This document shows, piece by piece, positions 15,992 to 25,357 of a stretch of 39,897 nucleotides of DNA. The stretch covers positions 23,691 to 63,587 of the forward strand of contig DAVD01000036.1 of assembly GCA_002505405.1 (NCBI GenBank), in the 5' to 3' direction. Numbering within the stretch: the stretch's first letter is position 1; each line of letters opens with the position of its first letter. This DNA comes from Candidatus Poseidonia alphae. Its GTDB lineage: Archaea; Thermoplasmatota; Poseidoniia; Poseidoniales; Poseidoniaceae. A program made the position numbers and the translations under genes. A model generated the notes under the pieces. That model was not told the origin of the DNA, searched no databases, and saw nothing but the letters and a program-made list of their open reading frames with translations.

Positions 15992-17589
15992 TGGCTACAA
16001 TCGTTACCGAAGAGGAAGAATTGGTGCATAACGGAGAGACGCTCCCCATCCTTTCATCCTCGGCAAAAAATATGCGAATGGACAAACTCCTCGCCACGCC
16101 TCTGCCGACGTACGATTCCTCTATTCCAGGTTCTTATTTATGGACCAAGGTGGCCTTTTGGATGTGCAGGCGAGTGGCTGCCATCCAATTCAGGACAACA
16201 TCATCCACCCGCCAAACGCCGTTGGAGAAAGGGGGCGGGGGCTCAATGTGTTGTGCATGGCATACCAACGGACTCATGGACCCCCTGGGGGTTTTTCTCC
16301 ACCATCCGAAGGAATTTGTTGTTGGTGGACGGCACGACCTCGTAACACGACCTTTACTTGGGTGGTGGACGCGAAAACTTGCGGTACAGCCCGTGGTGCG
16401 AAAAGCAGAATTGCTTCGGGGAGGATGTACCGAAGAGGAAGCCCAACACATCAACGGCCGTTCACTGCTTGCACTTGCAAGCGGAATCACCCACGGGTTT
16501 GGCTGCGTTCTTTTTCCCGAAGGAACGAGCCATGACAACTCGCACATGATACGGTTCCGAACCGGACCGTTTCGGACCGTTCTCGCCGCCGCAGCTCTTG
16601 CAAAAGCTAACGACCTACCTATGCCAACATTGCTCCCCGTAGGGTTGCACTATCGCCGCCGCGAATACTTCCGTACCGACCAGTACATCGAGTTTGGGGA
16701 ACCGCTTCTGTTGTCAGAAGAAAGCATTCCTCAAGACTTGGTTGAGGCTGTCGCCAAAGGCAGCTGGGTAGAGCCTCCCGCAGAAATCGTGTTTGCCGTC
16801 CGCGACAAGTTACAAGAAAAATTGCCGACATTTACCGCACATACTGACTCCTGGGAAGAACATCGAGCCGTCCACCTGCTCGCTCATGTAGACGCCAGGA
16901 TAAACGACGCCCCTCTCAAAACATGGCAGGATGAAGTTCACGCTGCTCGTGCTGTGAAAAATAGAATTTCACCACCATCGAACGCCCTGCACCCTGCTCC
17001 ACTCGAGGGTGAGCGCATCGCTGATGCAACCACGGCAGCCGGCATTCTCGAAAGCCATGGATTGGACGGGCGAGACCTCAATAGAACCGGTAATGGATTA
17101 CGCCGAGCGAGCCCAATTCACCTGCTACCGGCGTTGTTACGCTTCCTCCTCTTCTTGACGTTCCTCCCGTTTTCTGTTACGTCGTTAGGCTTGCAGGTTG
17201 CCTTAGGCCGTCTTCTTGGTGATTCAACCGATGAAGGGCAAGACGCCAGAACCAGTTACCAGTTCCTGGCGGCGTTTTTCGGTTCCCTCCTGATATGGCC
17301 AGTCATAGCAGCGTTGTGGCTTGGTGCGGGGTTCATGTTCCACGAACCCCTTTCCTCTCTTCTTGGGTTTGATTGGCGAAGTGCCTTTGGAGATTCTGGA
17401 ATGCTTCGAGTGACGGCCGCGACTCTGGCTTATCTCGGCCTTTTCCCTGTATTTTGGTTCAGTGGGAAGACCTTCTCTTGGTCATGGGATGATTACGTCG
17501 ACACCCGTAAAGCATGGCGGCGGCGATGGATGAAGAACGAGGACCGACAGAATCTCGGACGTCTTCTAAAAAACCTTCTTGAGCGTTAG
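15991..17589 (+). CDS. Glycerol-phosphate/lysophospholipid acyltransferase-like membrane protein
   Basis: A 532-residue protein. The PlsC-type domain (about 80-260) shows WHTNGLMDPL with H91 and D97 (HX5D, as in yeast Gat/Sct-type enzymes rather than the common HX4D) and FPEGTSHD at 175-182, the motif III of the family. Two or more hydrophobic segments lie in the C-terminal third (about 380-400, 425-450, 470-490). The family transfers an acyl chain from acyl-CoA or acyl-ACP to glycerol phosphate or lysophosphatidate, a step of bacterial-type ester lipid synthesis. Such genes have been reported in marine Group II archaea. It overlaps the HIT gene. Confidence 0.82.
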   Translation: MATIVTEEEELVHNGETLPILSSSAKNMRMDKLLATPLPTYDSSIPGSYLWTKVAFWMCRRVAAIQFRTTSSTRQTPLEKGGGGSMCCAWHTNGLMDPLGVFLHHPKEFVVGGRHDLVTRPLLGWWTRKLAVQPVVRKAELLRGGCTEEEAQHINGRSLLALASGITHGFGCVLFPEGTSHDNSHMIRFRTGPFRTVLAAAALAKANDLPMPTLLPVGLHYRRREYFRTDQYIEFGEPLLLSEESIPQDLVEAVAKGSWVEPPAEIVFAVRDKLQEKLPTFTAHTDSWEEHRAVHLLAHVDARINDAPLKTWQDEVHAARAVKNRISPPSNALHPAPLEGERIADATTAAGILESHGLDGRDLNRTGNGLRRASPIHLLPALLRFLLFLTFLPFSVTSLGLQVALGRLLGDSTDEGQDARTSYQFLAAFFGSLLIWPVIAALWLGAGFMFHEPLSSLLGFDWRSAFGDSGMLRVTAATLAYLGLFPVFWFSGKTFSWSWDDYVDTRKAWRRRWMKNEDRQNLGRLLKNLLER

Positions 17590-17636
17590 GAAACTGCAAC
17601 CAATCCCCAAGGGTTCGGTTCAAACGGGAGGAAGTC

Positions 17637-18284
17637 TTGGGATGGTCCATGACGCCTGATGAAGTAGCCGACCAACTCAAACAATGGTTTACTGAAGAGC
17701 GGCTCACGGCCAAGGCCCAAAACGATCCAAGGGCCACCGCTCATTTTCTCGTTCGTTATCCTGGAGGGAAGCAAGGGCATATGTTTGCCGTAGTCATTCC
17801 AAAAGGTAGAGACCTCGTTGCTGTTTCAAGCATGACTCGTGTTGACGAAGGTCAACAAAAAGAAATGCAAGAACACATGGATGATGAAGAGAGCGATTGG
17901 GGTGAATGGATCCATGAAAGCCGACTTCACTTGATACGTTCGGGAGTTGATTGGGTGGTTCACATGGGCCATCAAGAGGAGAAGAAGCCAGGCCCAATGC
18001 AAGCGTTCAACGTAAGTCTGCCCGTTTGGTTTGACGGGTTAACCAAGAACGAATTCATGAACAGCCTACGCAAATTATGGCTTGCAAAACTTGCGCTCAT
18101 TCACGAAATCAAGTATTCCTACGGCCCTGGGGTCGGTAAACCCGGCCCCGTTGACGATTGGAAGAAGGCCAAAAACGGTCAAAACCGCCCACCTGCGGAT
18201 GCCAGTGAAACGGATACCCCACAAATTGAATACGATGAAAAGATGTCATTTGGGTCAGGATTTGACCCCTCGGAATGGGCTTAA
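17637..18284 (+). CDS. Conserved-looking protein of unknown function (possibly DUF2299-like)
   Basis: A 215-residue soluble protein. The first 155 residues look like a compact alpha/beta domain (DEVADQLKQWFTEERL, then HMFAVVIPKGRDLVAVSS, and later FNVSLPVWFDGLTKNEFM), somewhat like archaeal DUF2299/YbjN-type folds; this similarity is from memory and uncertain. The last 50 residues are disordered and end in GSGFDPSEWA. GGGAGG at 17626-17631 lies 5 nt before TTG 17637, so that start is chosen; ATG 17649 is the alternative. No neighbour clearly tells its role. Confidence 0.7.
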   Translation: MGWSMTPDEVADQLKQWFTEERLTAKAQNDPRATAHFLVRYPGGKQGHMFAVVIPKGRDLVAVSSMTRVDEGQQKEMQEHMDDEESDWGEWIHESRLHLIRSGVDWVVHMGHQEEKKPGPMQAFNVSLPVWFDGLTKNEFMNSLRKLWLAKLALIHEIKYSYGPGVGKPGPVDDWKKAKNGQNRPPADASETDTPQIEYDEKMSFGSGFDPSEWA

Positions 18285-18335
18285 AATCACCGGCTTCCAA
18301 AATATTATTTTGACCTTAAAACGGGTCACTGGGCT

Positions 18336-18412
18336 TTGATAAATAAGACCGAAAGGGGACGCGGTTAAGTAGGAAGACACACACCCTGCATTTGTTCTTT
18401 CATTAGAGGTGG
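18336..18412 (+). promoter_or_regulatory. Promoter region and ribosome site of the giant surface protein gene
   Basis: The 132-nt gap has TTGATAAATAAG (18336-18347) as the best TATA candidate and GAGGTGG (18406-18412) as a strong ribosome site 4 nt before the ATG. A second AT-rich stretch at about 18298-18312 may end the upstream gene. The leader would be around 45-50 nt. Confidence 0.4.
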
Positions 18413-18416
18413 CCCT

Positions 18417-21400
18417 ATGAATCAAAAAACAAAGTCTATCAGCCTTGCAACCCTTATGGTATTGTCCGTCATGTCCAGTTTGCTCGTTGCGAGCGTTAGC
18501 GTAGCAGCGAGTACAGTCGTGATTACCGAAGCCGTGCAAATCGTAGACGGTGGAACTTCCTCTGATGCGCAAGCCGCAGTCGGTTCCGACAGTTCTGGAA
18601 ACGTTCACGTCGTCTGGACTCGCAACAATCAACACCTCTACTATTCGATGATCTCTCCTCGTGGAGACACACTCATCGATGCTACACAAGTCACCAATCC
18701 CGGCCTTCACAAGGTCTGGCACCCAGACATGAAGGTCGATGACCTTGACCGAGTTCACATTGTATGGGCTGACAAATCGGGCCAACACGCCATCATGTAT
18801 ACCGTACTCAATCCATGGGCCGCACCTATGGACGGCACGGCTTCGGACGACGGAACCATCACGGCGATTGATGACACCATCATTGAACGCCGCTCTCAAA
18901 ACCGCGATTGGCCAGCCCTTGATATTGACAGCCAAAACAACGTTCACATCGTCTGGGAAGACAACTACGACCAACTCGGAAAATTCTACAACCAACCTCA
19001 AATCTATTACTCGATGATTCAACCTGTTATTTCATCCCGGGCCATCGTCACGTTGTTTGACGACACACTCCTCACGCCAATTATTGGACACAAGGGACAC
19101 CCAGACGTCGTCGTTGACGCAAACGACTACGTTCAAATTGCTTGGGACGACACTCGCGGTGGTAAAGTTGAACTTGCGTTCATCGTCGACACATCGGGTT
19201 CAATGTACACTGAATGGGCTGACATTTGCACCGTTGTATACGGTGGGAACTTTGCCTCTGGAAGCTATTTCCAAGGAATCAAGCCTATGCTCGAAGTAGC
19301 AAACATGACCGTCTACGAAACCATCTACGGCCTCGGCAACACCCTACCCGGTGCAGCCAGCTCCGGAAACTGCCAAGGTTACAACCAAAACGCTGGACCT
19401 CGCACCATCCCTCTGGGACAAACTCCCGGGGACGATTCCGGTGGAATTCGCAAACTCCCAGGTACCGTTTACAACGGAAACACCTATTCTGGATACTCTG
19501 GAGAAGACTGGGGCCCAGGATCAAACTGGGCTTGCCTTTCATGGAAAGACGCACAAGGTAACGTTCCAGGAAACCCCCCAACCGGTGACGACCATCGCTG
19601 GAACCCGAACGCAACAAAGATCGTGATTCCTGTTTCCGATGAAGGGCCCAAGGACGGAGACCCGTCTCAGCAAGCCGACGACAAATCCGCAATCCAGGAA
19701 GCCCACGACAACTGTCTCCTTGCCGGAGTTATCCCGGTCGGCCTTTATGGACAAGGATACGGTGGAGCAGGCAACATCCAATCTCACTTCATGGACTTGG
19801 TCCAGTGCCCGAACGGCATCGTCTCCACGAACACACGAAACTGCCCAGGAAACACTCTTGCGAACACCGACTCAGGTGGGCAGGCATACGAGTTCCCTTC
19901 CGGAAGCGGTACCAACCAAATGGCCCTTCTCGTTGAAGCCATGGTCTACATCTCTACCAACAACTCTCGTGAAATCTTCATGACGGTGCTTGACCCGTAT
20001 GCAAAGATGAACAACGATCCCTCCTTCGTTCCAGGAGAGCACGGTCACTCCGTCAGCGGACAGACCTACATCGAAGACACTGGCCCTGCTGCAGACGGAC
20101 ACTTGGTCGTCGTTAACGACACCCGCGTTACCATCGATGACGCCTACTCCTTCCACCCTTCCATCGGCGTAGACATGCAAGGAAACACGCACATCGCTTG
20201 GATGGATGGCCGTGATTATGGATTTGAGAAGGACACCAATTACGAAGTCTATTACACAAAACTCCGCCTTCAAGGAGCCGGAATTTGGGACGGTGCCGAG
20301 GAAGGCTTGTCCACGTACGCCATCAAGAAGATTAACGATATCGCTATCTCCAATGTCGAAGGAAAGAACGGACTCCCTCCAGCATCACCGTATGCAGGAA
20401 ATTCCGTGTTCCCATCGTTGCTCACAGACGATCAGAACAACATCCACATCGCTTGGGTTGACTCAGGAAACCTATCTGCTAACGAGGAAGTCATGTACGT
20501 TCGTCTAAATCAAACCGACTTGACCGGGGACGGTCTCACCGCCCTTGATCCGTGGGAGGCTATACCCGTCACCTCTTGGAACTCGAATAAATTAGGTCCC
20601 AACAGTGGGCGGCAGCCAGCTATTGGAATGCCACCCGCCTTTTCCAACGATTTGGGAAGCGGCGCACACCTCGCATGGTCGGATACCAACAAGTGTGGCG
20701 ATGAGGCAAACAACAACCGCTTCACCATCTGTTACTCCCACGTACTAACTGGACAAGTTGACCTTGATTACGAGGAAGGAGAGACCTTCTACCACGTGAT
20801 CGAACCAGGAGAGCAAACCATCTACAACATGACGATGAACAATTCAACACCTGGGCCGAAGGACTTGGTTGCAGACACCTATGGGCTGAACATCTCCGGT
20901 GTTCCACTGAATTGGACTGCCAACCTCTACTTCGCCTCCAACCACTCCAGTATCTTCCCTGACACTCCAATTTTCCTCGAAGGGGGAGAAAACATCCGCT
21001 TCTACATGAGAGTGAAAGCACCGTCAATCTACCAAGCAAATGGAGACGAACTGGGCGAGATTAGGGTCACAGCACAATCCTACAAGGATCCAGCCATCCA
21101 GAACGAGATTACCACACTCACCTTGATGGACGTCGTTCACGGAATCAATTTGGATACGTCGCACAGTATGGCGGACATTGAACAAGGTCAAACAGCAATT
21201 TTCTCAATTACCATCACCAATACAGGAAACGTCAACGACGCCTTCGTATTCTGGGATTCAAACAGTCTTGAGGGCCAACAAGAATGGCTTTTACCGTTTG
21301 GATGGCAGATTGATTTCCCTACCCGTGTAGAGCTTGATCCAGGACAGTCTGTAACCAAGAATTTGGCAATCAGCGTCCCAACCACAGAAGACCCTGGAGC

Positions 21401-23441
21401 CTTCGTAATTTATGTCAAGGGCTGGTCTGAAGGTGAACCGATTAAGTCGGTAGAAAAAGGAACGTACGACATCCTCGAATTGAGTGTCTTTGTTTCCATC
21501 CGTTCAACCGGGAACATTGAATTTGACAAAACGAAAGATACCGGTTCATACATCTTGCCCGGAGAATGCGCAACGTATGAGATTCCAGTTACCAAGAATT
21601 TCGATTCTGGCGACCTCGTCTTTGTGACACCTGGAGCACCTGAGGTTAAGCCAGACGGCATCAATATGGATGCATGGAGAATTGAAAACTGGGTCGTAGA
21701 CGTTGACTTCTCGGATGCTTCAAACAATCCTGACGCCGCTATTGGAGTGCCGCTCCCTTGGACCATTGCAGGTGGAGCTGATTCCGTAACAAAGACGGTG
21801 ACTGTCGATGTTTGTGCCCCGACCAACGCAACAGCAGGTCTTGGACCGGCTGTTACCTTGAAGGCATACCTTGAGGGTTACCCACGTATCTCGGATTCGG
21901 TCATCTTGTCAACCAACGTGATCCACGAATACATTCTCGATGCAGGCATTGACCCAGACGTTGGAACTTCAATTGAGGTGAACCCTGGAGAGCAAATCAT
22001 CTTGCCGATTACTGTTTCAAATGACGGAAATGGACCTGACCGCTTCGACTTCCGACTTGCTCGTGTGACGGACGCCTTTGGCGTTGATGTCATCTGGGAC
22101 ATTGACATCCCTCGCGATGGTTTGATGGAACTTTCACCTGATTCCTACCAGGCCTTTGACGTTCTCATGAACGTTCCAAACAAGGTGGATGCTGGCGAAT
22201 ACACGGTGATCCTTCAGGCATACTCCGAGGAAGCCTACCCCGATTCAAGCGGTAGAGAAACCCGTTTGCGTGACACCATTGAAATGACGGTTACCGTGAA
22301 CGAATTCCACGACATGCAAATCTCAATGGATCCTCGTGTGGATAACGCAGTCAAGACTTCTGCACCAGGTAAAATTGTCAGATACACCTTCAATGTCACC
22401 AACAACGGAAACGTGGCTGATGTTCCATCCATGAACAACCACACAGCTCAACGTGATGGTGACGAATTGGTTTGGCAGATTCTGCCGGGCATGAACATGC
22501 TCGATGGATGGAGTGTTGAATGGTACATGCTCAAGCAAATTAGTTCTGATGTCGTTGTTGAAGAAGCATGTGTTGAAGAAGTTTCGACCGCCTCGTCCTT
22601 CCCTGAAGACTCCTGTGTTTACTTGACCGACCTGAATGAGTACCGCCTTCCAGAAATGGCTCCCTATGAAGTCGCATCTGTGGTTGCTGCAGTGTCCATC
22701 GGAGTCAATGCTAAACTTGACACGAGAAACCTTGGTTTGAAGGTCGTTTCGATGCACGGAAACATGGAGAACAATGGCGACCACGACGAATCACCTGAAT
22801 GGAGTGGAGACGACTTTGATACCAACGAATTCATTGTTACACTTCGTCTAAGGGCACCAAATTTGGAGATCAAGGAAATCATTTCCCCTCCATCTTTCAG
22901 CAGTGAAGTAGATTCAACCATCCCCATTGGAATCATTCTACAGAACACCGGTAACGTCCACGCAACGAACATTGAAATCGTTCTCTGTGAGTACGACAAG
23001 GTCAACGACCAAGACATCATCAAGGAAATCCGAAAGAATGGCTGCGACGAAGAGCGCATCGTCATGAGGCAAGTTGTTGGAGCCCTTTTGGCCCCTGATG
23101 CTACCGAAGATGCAAAGGAAATCGAACTTTACCTCCTTTACCCTGTTAGCGCAGGAAGCAAGGGCATCTATGTCGTCGTTGACCCAATGAACGAAATTGT
23201 TGAGTCGGACGAACGTGATAACGTGAAGGCCGTAGGAGAGGCTCTTGAATCCGATAGCCCGTTCTTGGACGTGGCTGGTGAAGTCGTTGGAAAGACAGCA
23301 CTGCCGTTTGCCGTGATCGTTCTTACCGTTGCTTTGCTCGGTGTTGTTTACCTTGTTGGTAAGGGGCGCCGTGAAGACGTCAACAAGCGCCTAGCAGAAC
23401 AATCCTCACTTGTTTCGGTTCTTTCCGAAGAAGACGTATAA
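18417..23441 (+). CDS. Giant surface protein: beta-propeller with inserted vWA domain, CARDB-like domains, C-terminal anchor
   Basis: A 1674-residue protein. Signal peptide, about 1-31. Seven copies of a blade motif of the type N-x-H-I-V/A-W-x-D (near 18603, 18753, 18945, 19131, 20187, 20442 and 20667) suggest a seven-bladed propeller. Blade 4 is interrupted after residue 251 by a von Willebrand A domain that opens with LAFIVDTSGSM (MIDAS D-x-S-x-S) and ends near 515, where the blade resumes as REIFMTVLDP. About 780-1610 contains several beta-sandwich units of CARDB/NEW3 type (ITNTGNVNDAF, VSNDGNGPDRF, VTNNGNVADVP, LQNTGNVHATN). A single helix (about 1632-1655) plus a basic cytosolic tail anchors it. 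Likely an adhesin or S-layer-associated protein; ligand unknown. Confidence 0.85.
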   Translation: MNQKTKSISLATLMVLSVMSSLLVASVSVAASTVVITEAVQIVDGGTSSDAQAAVGSDSSGNVHVVWTRNNQHLYYSMISPRGDTLIDATQVTNPGLHKVWHPDMKVDDLDRVHIVWADKSGQHAIMYTVLNPWAAPMDGTASDDGTITAIDDTIIERRSQNRDWPALDIDSQNNVHIVWEDNYDQLGKFYNQPQIYYSMIQPVISSRAIVTLFDDTLLTPIIGHKGHPDVVVDANDYVQIAWDDTRGGKVELAFIVDTSGSMYTEWADICTVVYGGNFASGSYFQGIKPMLEVANMTVYETIYGLGNTLPGAASSGNCQGYNQNAGPRTIPLGQTPGDDSGGIRKLPGTVYNGNTYSGYSGEDWGPGSNWACLSWKDAQGNVPGNPPTGDDHRWNPNATKIVIPVSDEGPKDGDPSQQADDKSAIQEAHDNCLLAGVIPVGLYGQGYGGAGNIQSHFMDLVQCPNGIVSTNTRNCPGNTLANTDSGGQAYEFPSGSGTNQMALLVEAMVYISTNNSREIFMTVLDPYAKMNNDPSFVPGEHGHSVSGQTYIEDTGPAADGHLVVVNDTRVTIDDAYSFHPSIGVDMQGNTHIAWMDGRDYGFEKDTNYEVYYTKLRLQGAGIWDGAEEGLSTYAIKKINDIAISNVEGKNGLPPASPYAGNSVFPSLLTDDQNNIHIAWVDSGNLSANEEVMYVRLNQTDLTGDGLTALDPWEAIPVTSWNSNKLGPNSGRQPAIGMPPAFSNDLGSGAHLAWSDTNKCGDEANNNRFTICYSHVLTGQVDLDYEEGETFYHVIEPGEQTIYNMTMNNSTPGPKDLVADTYGLNISGVPLNWTANLYFASNHSSIFPDTPIFLEGGENIRFYMRVKAPSIYQANGDELGEIRVTAQSYKDPAIQNEITTLTLMDVVHGINLDTSHSMADIEQGQTAIFSITITNTGNVNDAFVFWDSNSLEGQQEWLLPFGWQIDFPTRVELDPGQSVTKNLAISVPTTEDPGAFVIYVKGWSEGEPIKSVEKGTYDILELSVFVSIRSTGNIEFDKTKDTGSYILPGECATYEIPVTKNFDSGDLVFVTPGAPEVKPDGINMDAWRIENWVVDVDFSDASNNPDAAIGVPLPWTIAGGADSVTKTVTVDVCAPTNATAGLGPAVTLKAYLEGYPRISDSVILSTNVIHEYILDAGIDPDVGTSIEVNPGEQIILPITVSNDGNGPDRFDFRLARVTDAFGVDVIWDIDIPRDGLMELSPDSYQAFDVLMNVPNKVDAGEYTVILQAYSEEAYPDSSGRETRLRDTIEMTVTVNEFHDMQISMDPRVDNAVKTSAPGKIVRYTFNVTNNGNVADVPSMNNHTAQRDGDELVWQILPGMNMLDGWSVEWYMLKQISSDVVVEEACVEEVSTASSFPEDSCVYLTDLNEYRLPEMAPYEVASVVAAVSIGVNAKLDTRNLGLKVVSMHGNMENNGDHDESPEWSGDDFDTNEFIVTLRLRAPNLEIKEIISPPSFSSEVDSTIPIGIILQNTGNVHATNIEIVLCEYDKVNDQDIIKEIRKNGCDEERIVMRQVVGALLAPDATEDAKEIELYLLYPVSAGSKGIYVVVDPMNEIVESDERDNVKAVGEALESDSPFLDVAGEVVGKTALPFAVIVLTVALLGVVYLVGKGRREDVNKRLAEQSSLVSVLSEEDV

Positions 23442-23461
23442 GGCACAAACAGCCTTCGGGC

Positions 23462-24208
23462 TTAGTTGGAACCGGGTCCAAGGTACCAGCGCAGCTCTGT
23501 GTTGAGTGGAGCCGCAATGATGTGGCCTGAACGACGTGCAATCTGGCGTTCAAGCTGTGCACGGATGGTCTCAATCATCTCGCCTACGTTGGCTTCTCCA
23601 ACCAATTCGTCTCGGATTAACGAGGTAATGTCGAGCCGCTCCCCGCTGGCTTCAACCATGGATTGGACGATGGTGCGTTCTTCGTATTGCGTAAAGTCGG
23701 CTTCGACCCCAGCAGATACACGTTGTCGGATGTGCTGATGAAGCGAAACCAAAGCATCGCGTTGTGCGTCCAGGTCATCCATGACTTGGGCAAGAGTCCG
23801 CAAGTGCGCCAATCCTTCTGCAACAGCGATTTTCTTTCTTCCGCTCAGGGATTCTGCGATTTGCACAGATGCCTTAGGCAATTTAGGGGAAAGGCGCATT
23901 GGCCCACCCTTTGGGAGTTTGCGTGTTTCACAACGGAAGAGGTCGGGGCCGAGGTCAATGTGGAGCGAAAATGCTCTATCAACACTGTAAACAGTCCGTG
24001 GAGGCCCACCTTTTTCCGATGGGACCTTAGCCTTCGAAACCAGTCCACCCTTTTCCAATTCCGATAGATGTTTGACGACTGCGGGCTGGCTCACGCCGAT
24101 GAGTTGTGAAAGTTGCATGGCGTAATGCGGCTCTCGAACCAATCGCTCAACAATGTGACGTCGGGTCTTGTTTTGAAGCAAATAAAGGGCCATATCAAGT
24201 TCCGTCAT
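23462..24208 (-). CDS. ArsR-type winged-helix transcriptional regulator
   Basis: A 248-residue protein. The N-terminal winged helix (about 5-75) shows LLQNKTRRHIVERLVREP, then the recognition helix region QLIGVSQPAVVKHLSELEK and the wing, as in archaeal ArsR/MarR-like regulators. The middle (about 115-175) is helical and could dimerise; the end is RWYLGPGSN. It converges on the giant surface protein with 20 nt between stops. The 54 nt downstream of the next minus-strand gene separate it from 24263, so it may be the last gene of a longer transcript. The target is unknown. Confidence 0.82.
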   Translation of the reverse strand: MTELDMALYLLQNKTRRHIVERLVREPHYAMQLSQLIGVSQPAVVKHLSELEKGGLVSKAKVPSEKGGPPRTVYSVDRAFSLHIDLGPDLFRCETRKLPKGGPMRLSPKLPKASVQIAESLSGRKKIAVAEGLAHLRTLAQVMDDLDAQRDALVSLHQHIRQRVSAGVEADFTQYEERTIVQSMVEASGERLDITSLIRDELVGEANVGEMIETIRAQLERQIARRSGHIIAAPLNTELRWYLGPGSN

Positions 24209-24262
24209 CTTCTCAACCTATGGTTGGGTAATGCTCAGACCTCTATGAACTCACCGATTTGC

Positions 24263-25339
24263 TCATTGCTCATCCCAGTCTTTCCAACCGTTATCGTTTT
24301 CAGCCGGTACAGCGGTATCCGTAGAGGGTCGATTAGCAGGCTTTTCCTTCTTTCTTTCAGGAACAGCCTCATTCGCCTCAACCCCTTCATCCCAGGAAAA
24401 TATGGCTGCCGCGTTTGCAGCTTCAGCCTCAACTTGCTCGGGCTGTTCTCCTTGGTATCGATCGGTTCTGGCATGGTCTTGAGCCGCTTCCACATCGCCC
24501 TTCATTAAGGCAAAAACTTGTTCTGTTGTGAGGAGGTTTCCCGCAGCAACATCCGGCTTCCCATCTACAAAATCTTCACTTTGTGGACTTTTTGCGGTTG
24601 TGTCGGCAAAGGGTGGAGCAACGCTTTCATCGATGTTGGAGGGGCTGCCAGTGTTCTGTGAAAATTCTACGGTCTGGTCCGGTGTGAAATCGGTCACGGG
24701 AATCATGGTCCCATCCGCATTGATCATCATGACCCGAGGCCCTTTGCCTGGCTTTGATGCGAGATAAACAATGAGGGCGATGGGAGTAATCAGTACACCG
24801 AAACAACATATTGCGCCCCCGGCAATCAGCCACGTTGAAGAGAAGAATTCGCTTTGAAATGAATCGATTGAGACAAACCAACCGTCCGTTTCACTGCAGT
24901 CACCTTCACATTGAATTTCAAGCATGTATTTTTCTGTGGCATTCAGTTTCCAAGAAGCGACTTCTACGAAGTCGGTGTTGTCCCCGGACATCGCTTGGAA
25001 ATCAAGATTACAATTCGCTGTCGCAATAGTGTCTCCAACCGGAGCCGCCCCATCCACCCGCTTCAGTTCAACCGTCATGCTTTCCTCCCCAGAGATCTGG
25101 TAGAACCGGTAGCATGTATCTTCAACAGCCCCCGTAGTGAAAATGCCCTCTCCGGTGTATTTGCCATGGTGGTTTTCTCTAGGGTCAAATGCTTCCGAGA
25201 CATGGGAAGATTGGCTCATGAGCAAGACCATACCAACGAGGATCATCGCTCCTCCAACTGCAATAAGGCGCATGGGCCAGGGGGAACCCTTCTCCTTCGG
25301 CGGGGCTTGCATGGTGGTTTCCACACCCTCTTCCCCCAT
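24263..25339 (-). CDS. Two-helix membrane protein with cysteine-containing external domain
   Basis: A 358-residue protein of unknown function. Helices at about 23-42 and 168-194 enclose a domain of about 125 residues with four cysteines (76, 110, 144, 148) that could form two disulfides outside the cell. Residues 195-358 form an acidic, low-complexity cytosolic tail starting GPRVMMINADGTMIPV. The start is ATG 25339, 18 nt after the top6A stop, so it may be read from the top6 transcript. No catalytic motif is recognised. Confidence 0.75.
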   Translation of the reverse strand: MGEEGVETTMQAPPKEKGSPWPMRLIAVGGAMILVGMVLLMSQSSHVSEAFDPRENHHGKYTGEGIFTTGAVEDTCYRFYQISGEESMTVELKRVDGAAPVGDTIATANCNLDFQAMSGDNTDFVEVASWKLNATEKYMLEIQCEGDCSETDGWFVSIDSFQSEFFSSTWLIAGGAICCFGVLITPIALIVYLASKPGKGPRVMMINADGTMIPVTDFTPDQTVEFSQNTGSPSNIDESVAPPFADTTAKSPQSEDFVDGKPDVAAGNLLTTEQVFALMKGDVEAAQDHARTDRYQGEQPEQVEAEAANAAAIFSWDEGVEANEAVPERKKEKPANRPSTDTAVPAENDNGWKDWDEQ

Positions 25340-25357
25340 AAGGCTCGCTCATGGGCT

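Noticed and set aside
18255..19022. 255-codon minus-strand frame
   Set aside because: Antisense to the start of the giant surface protein; composition is that of a shadow frame.
23449..23464. AGCC-TTCG-GGCT hairpin as a bidirectional terminator
   Set aside because: Only four base pairs and no T run on either side.
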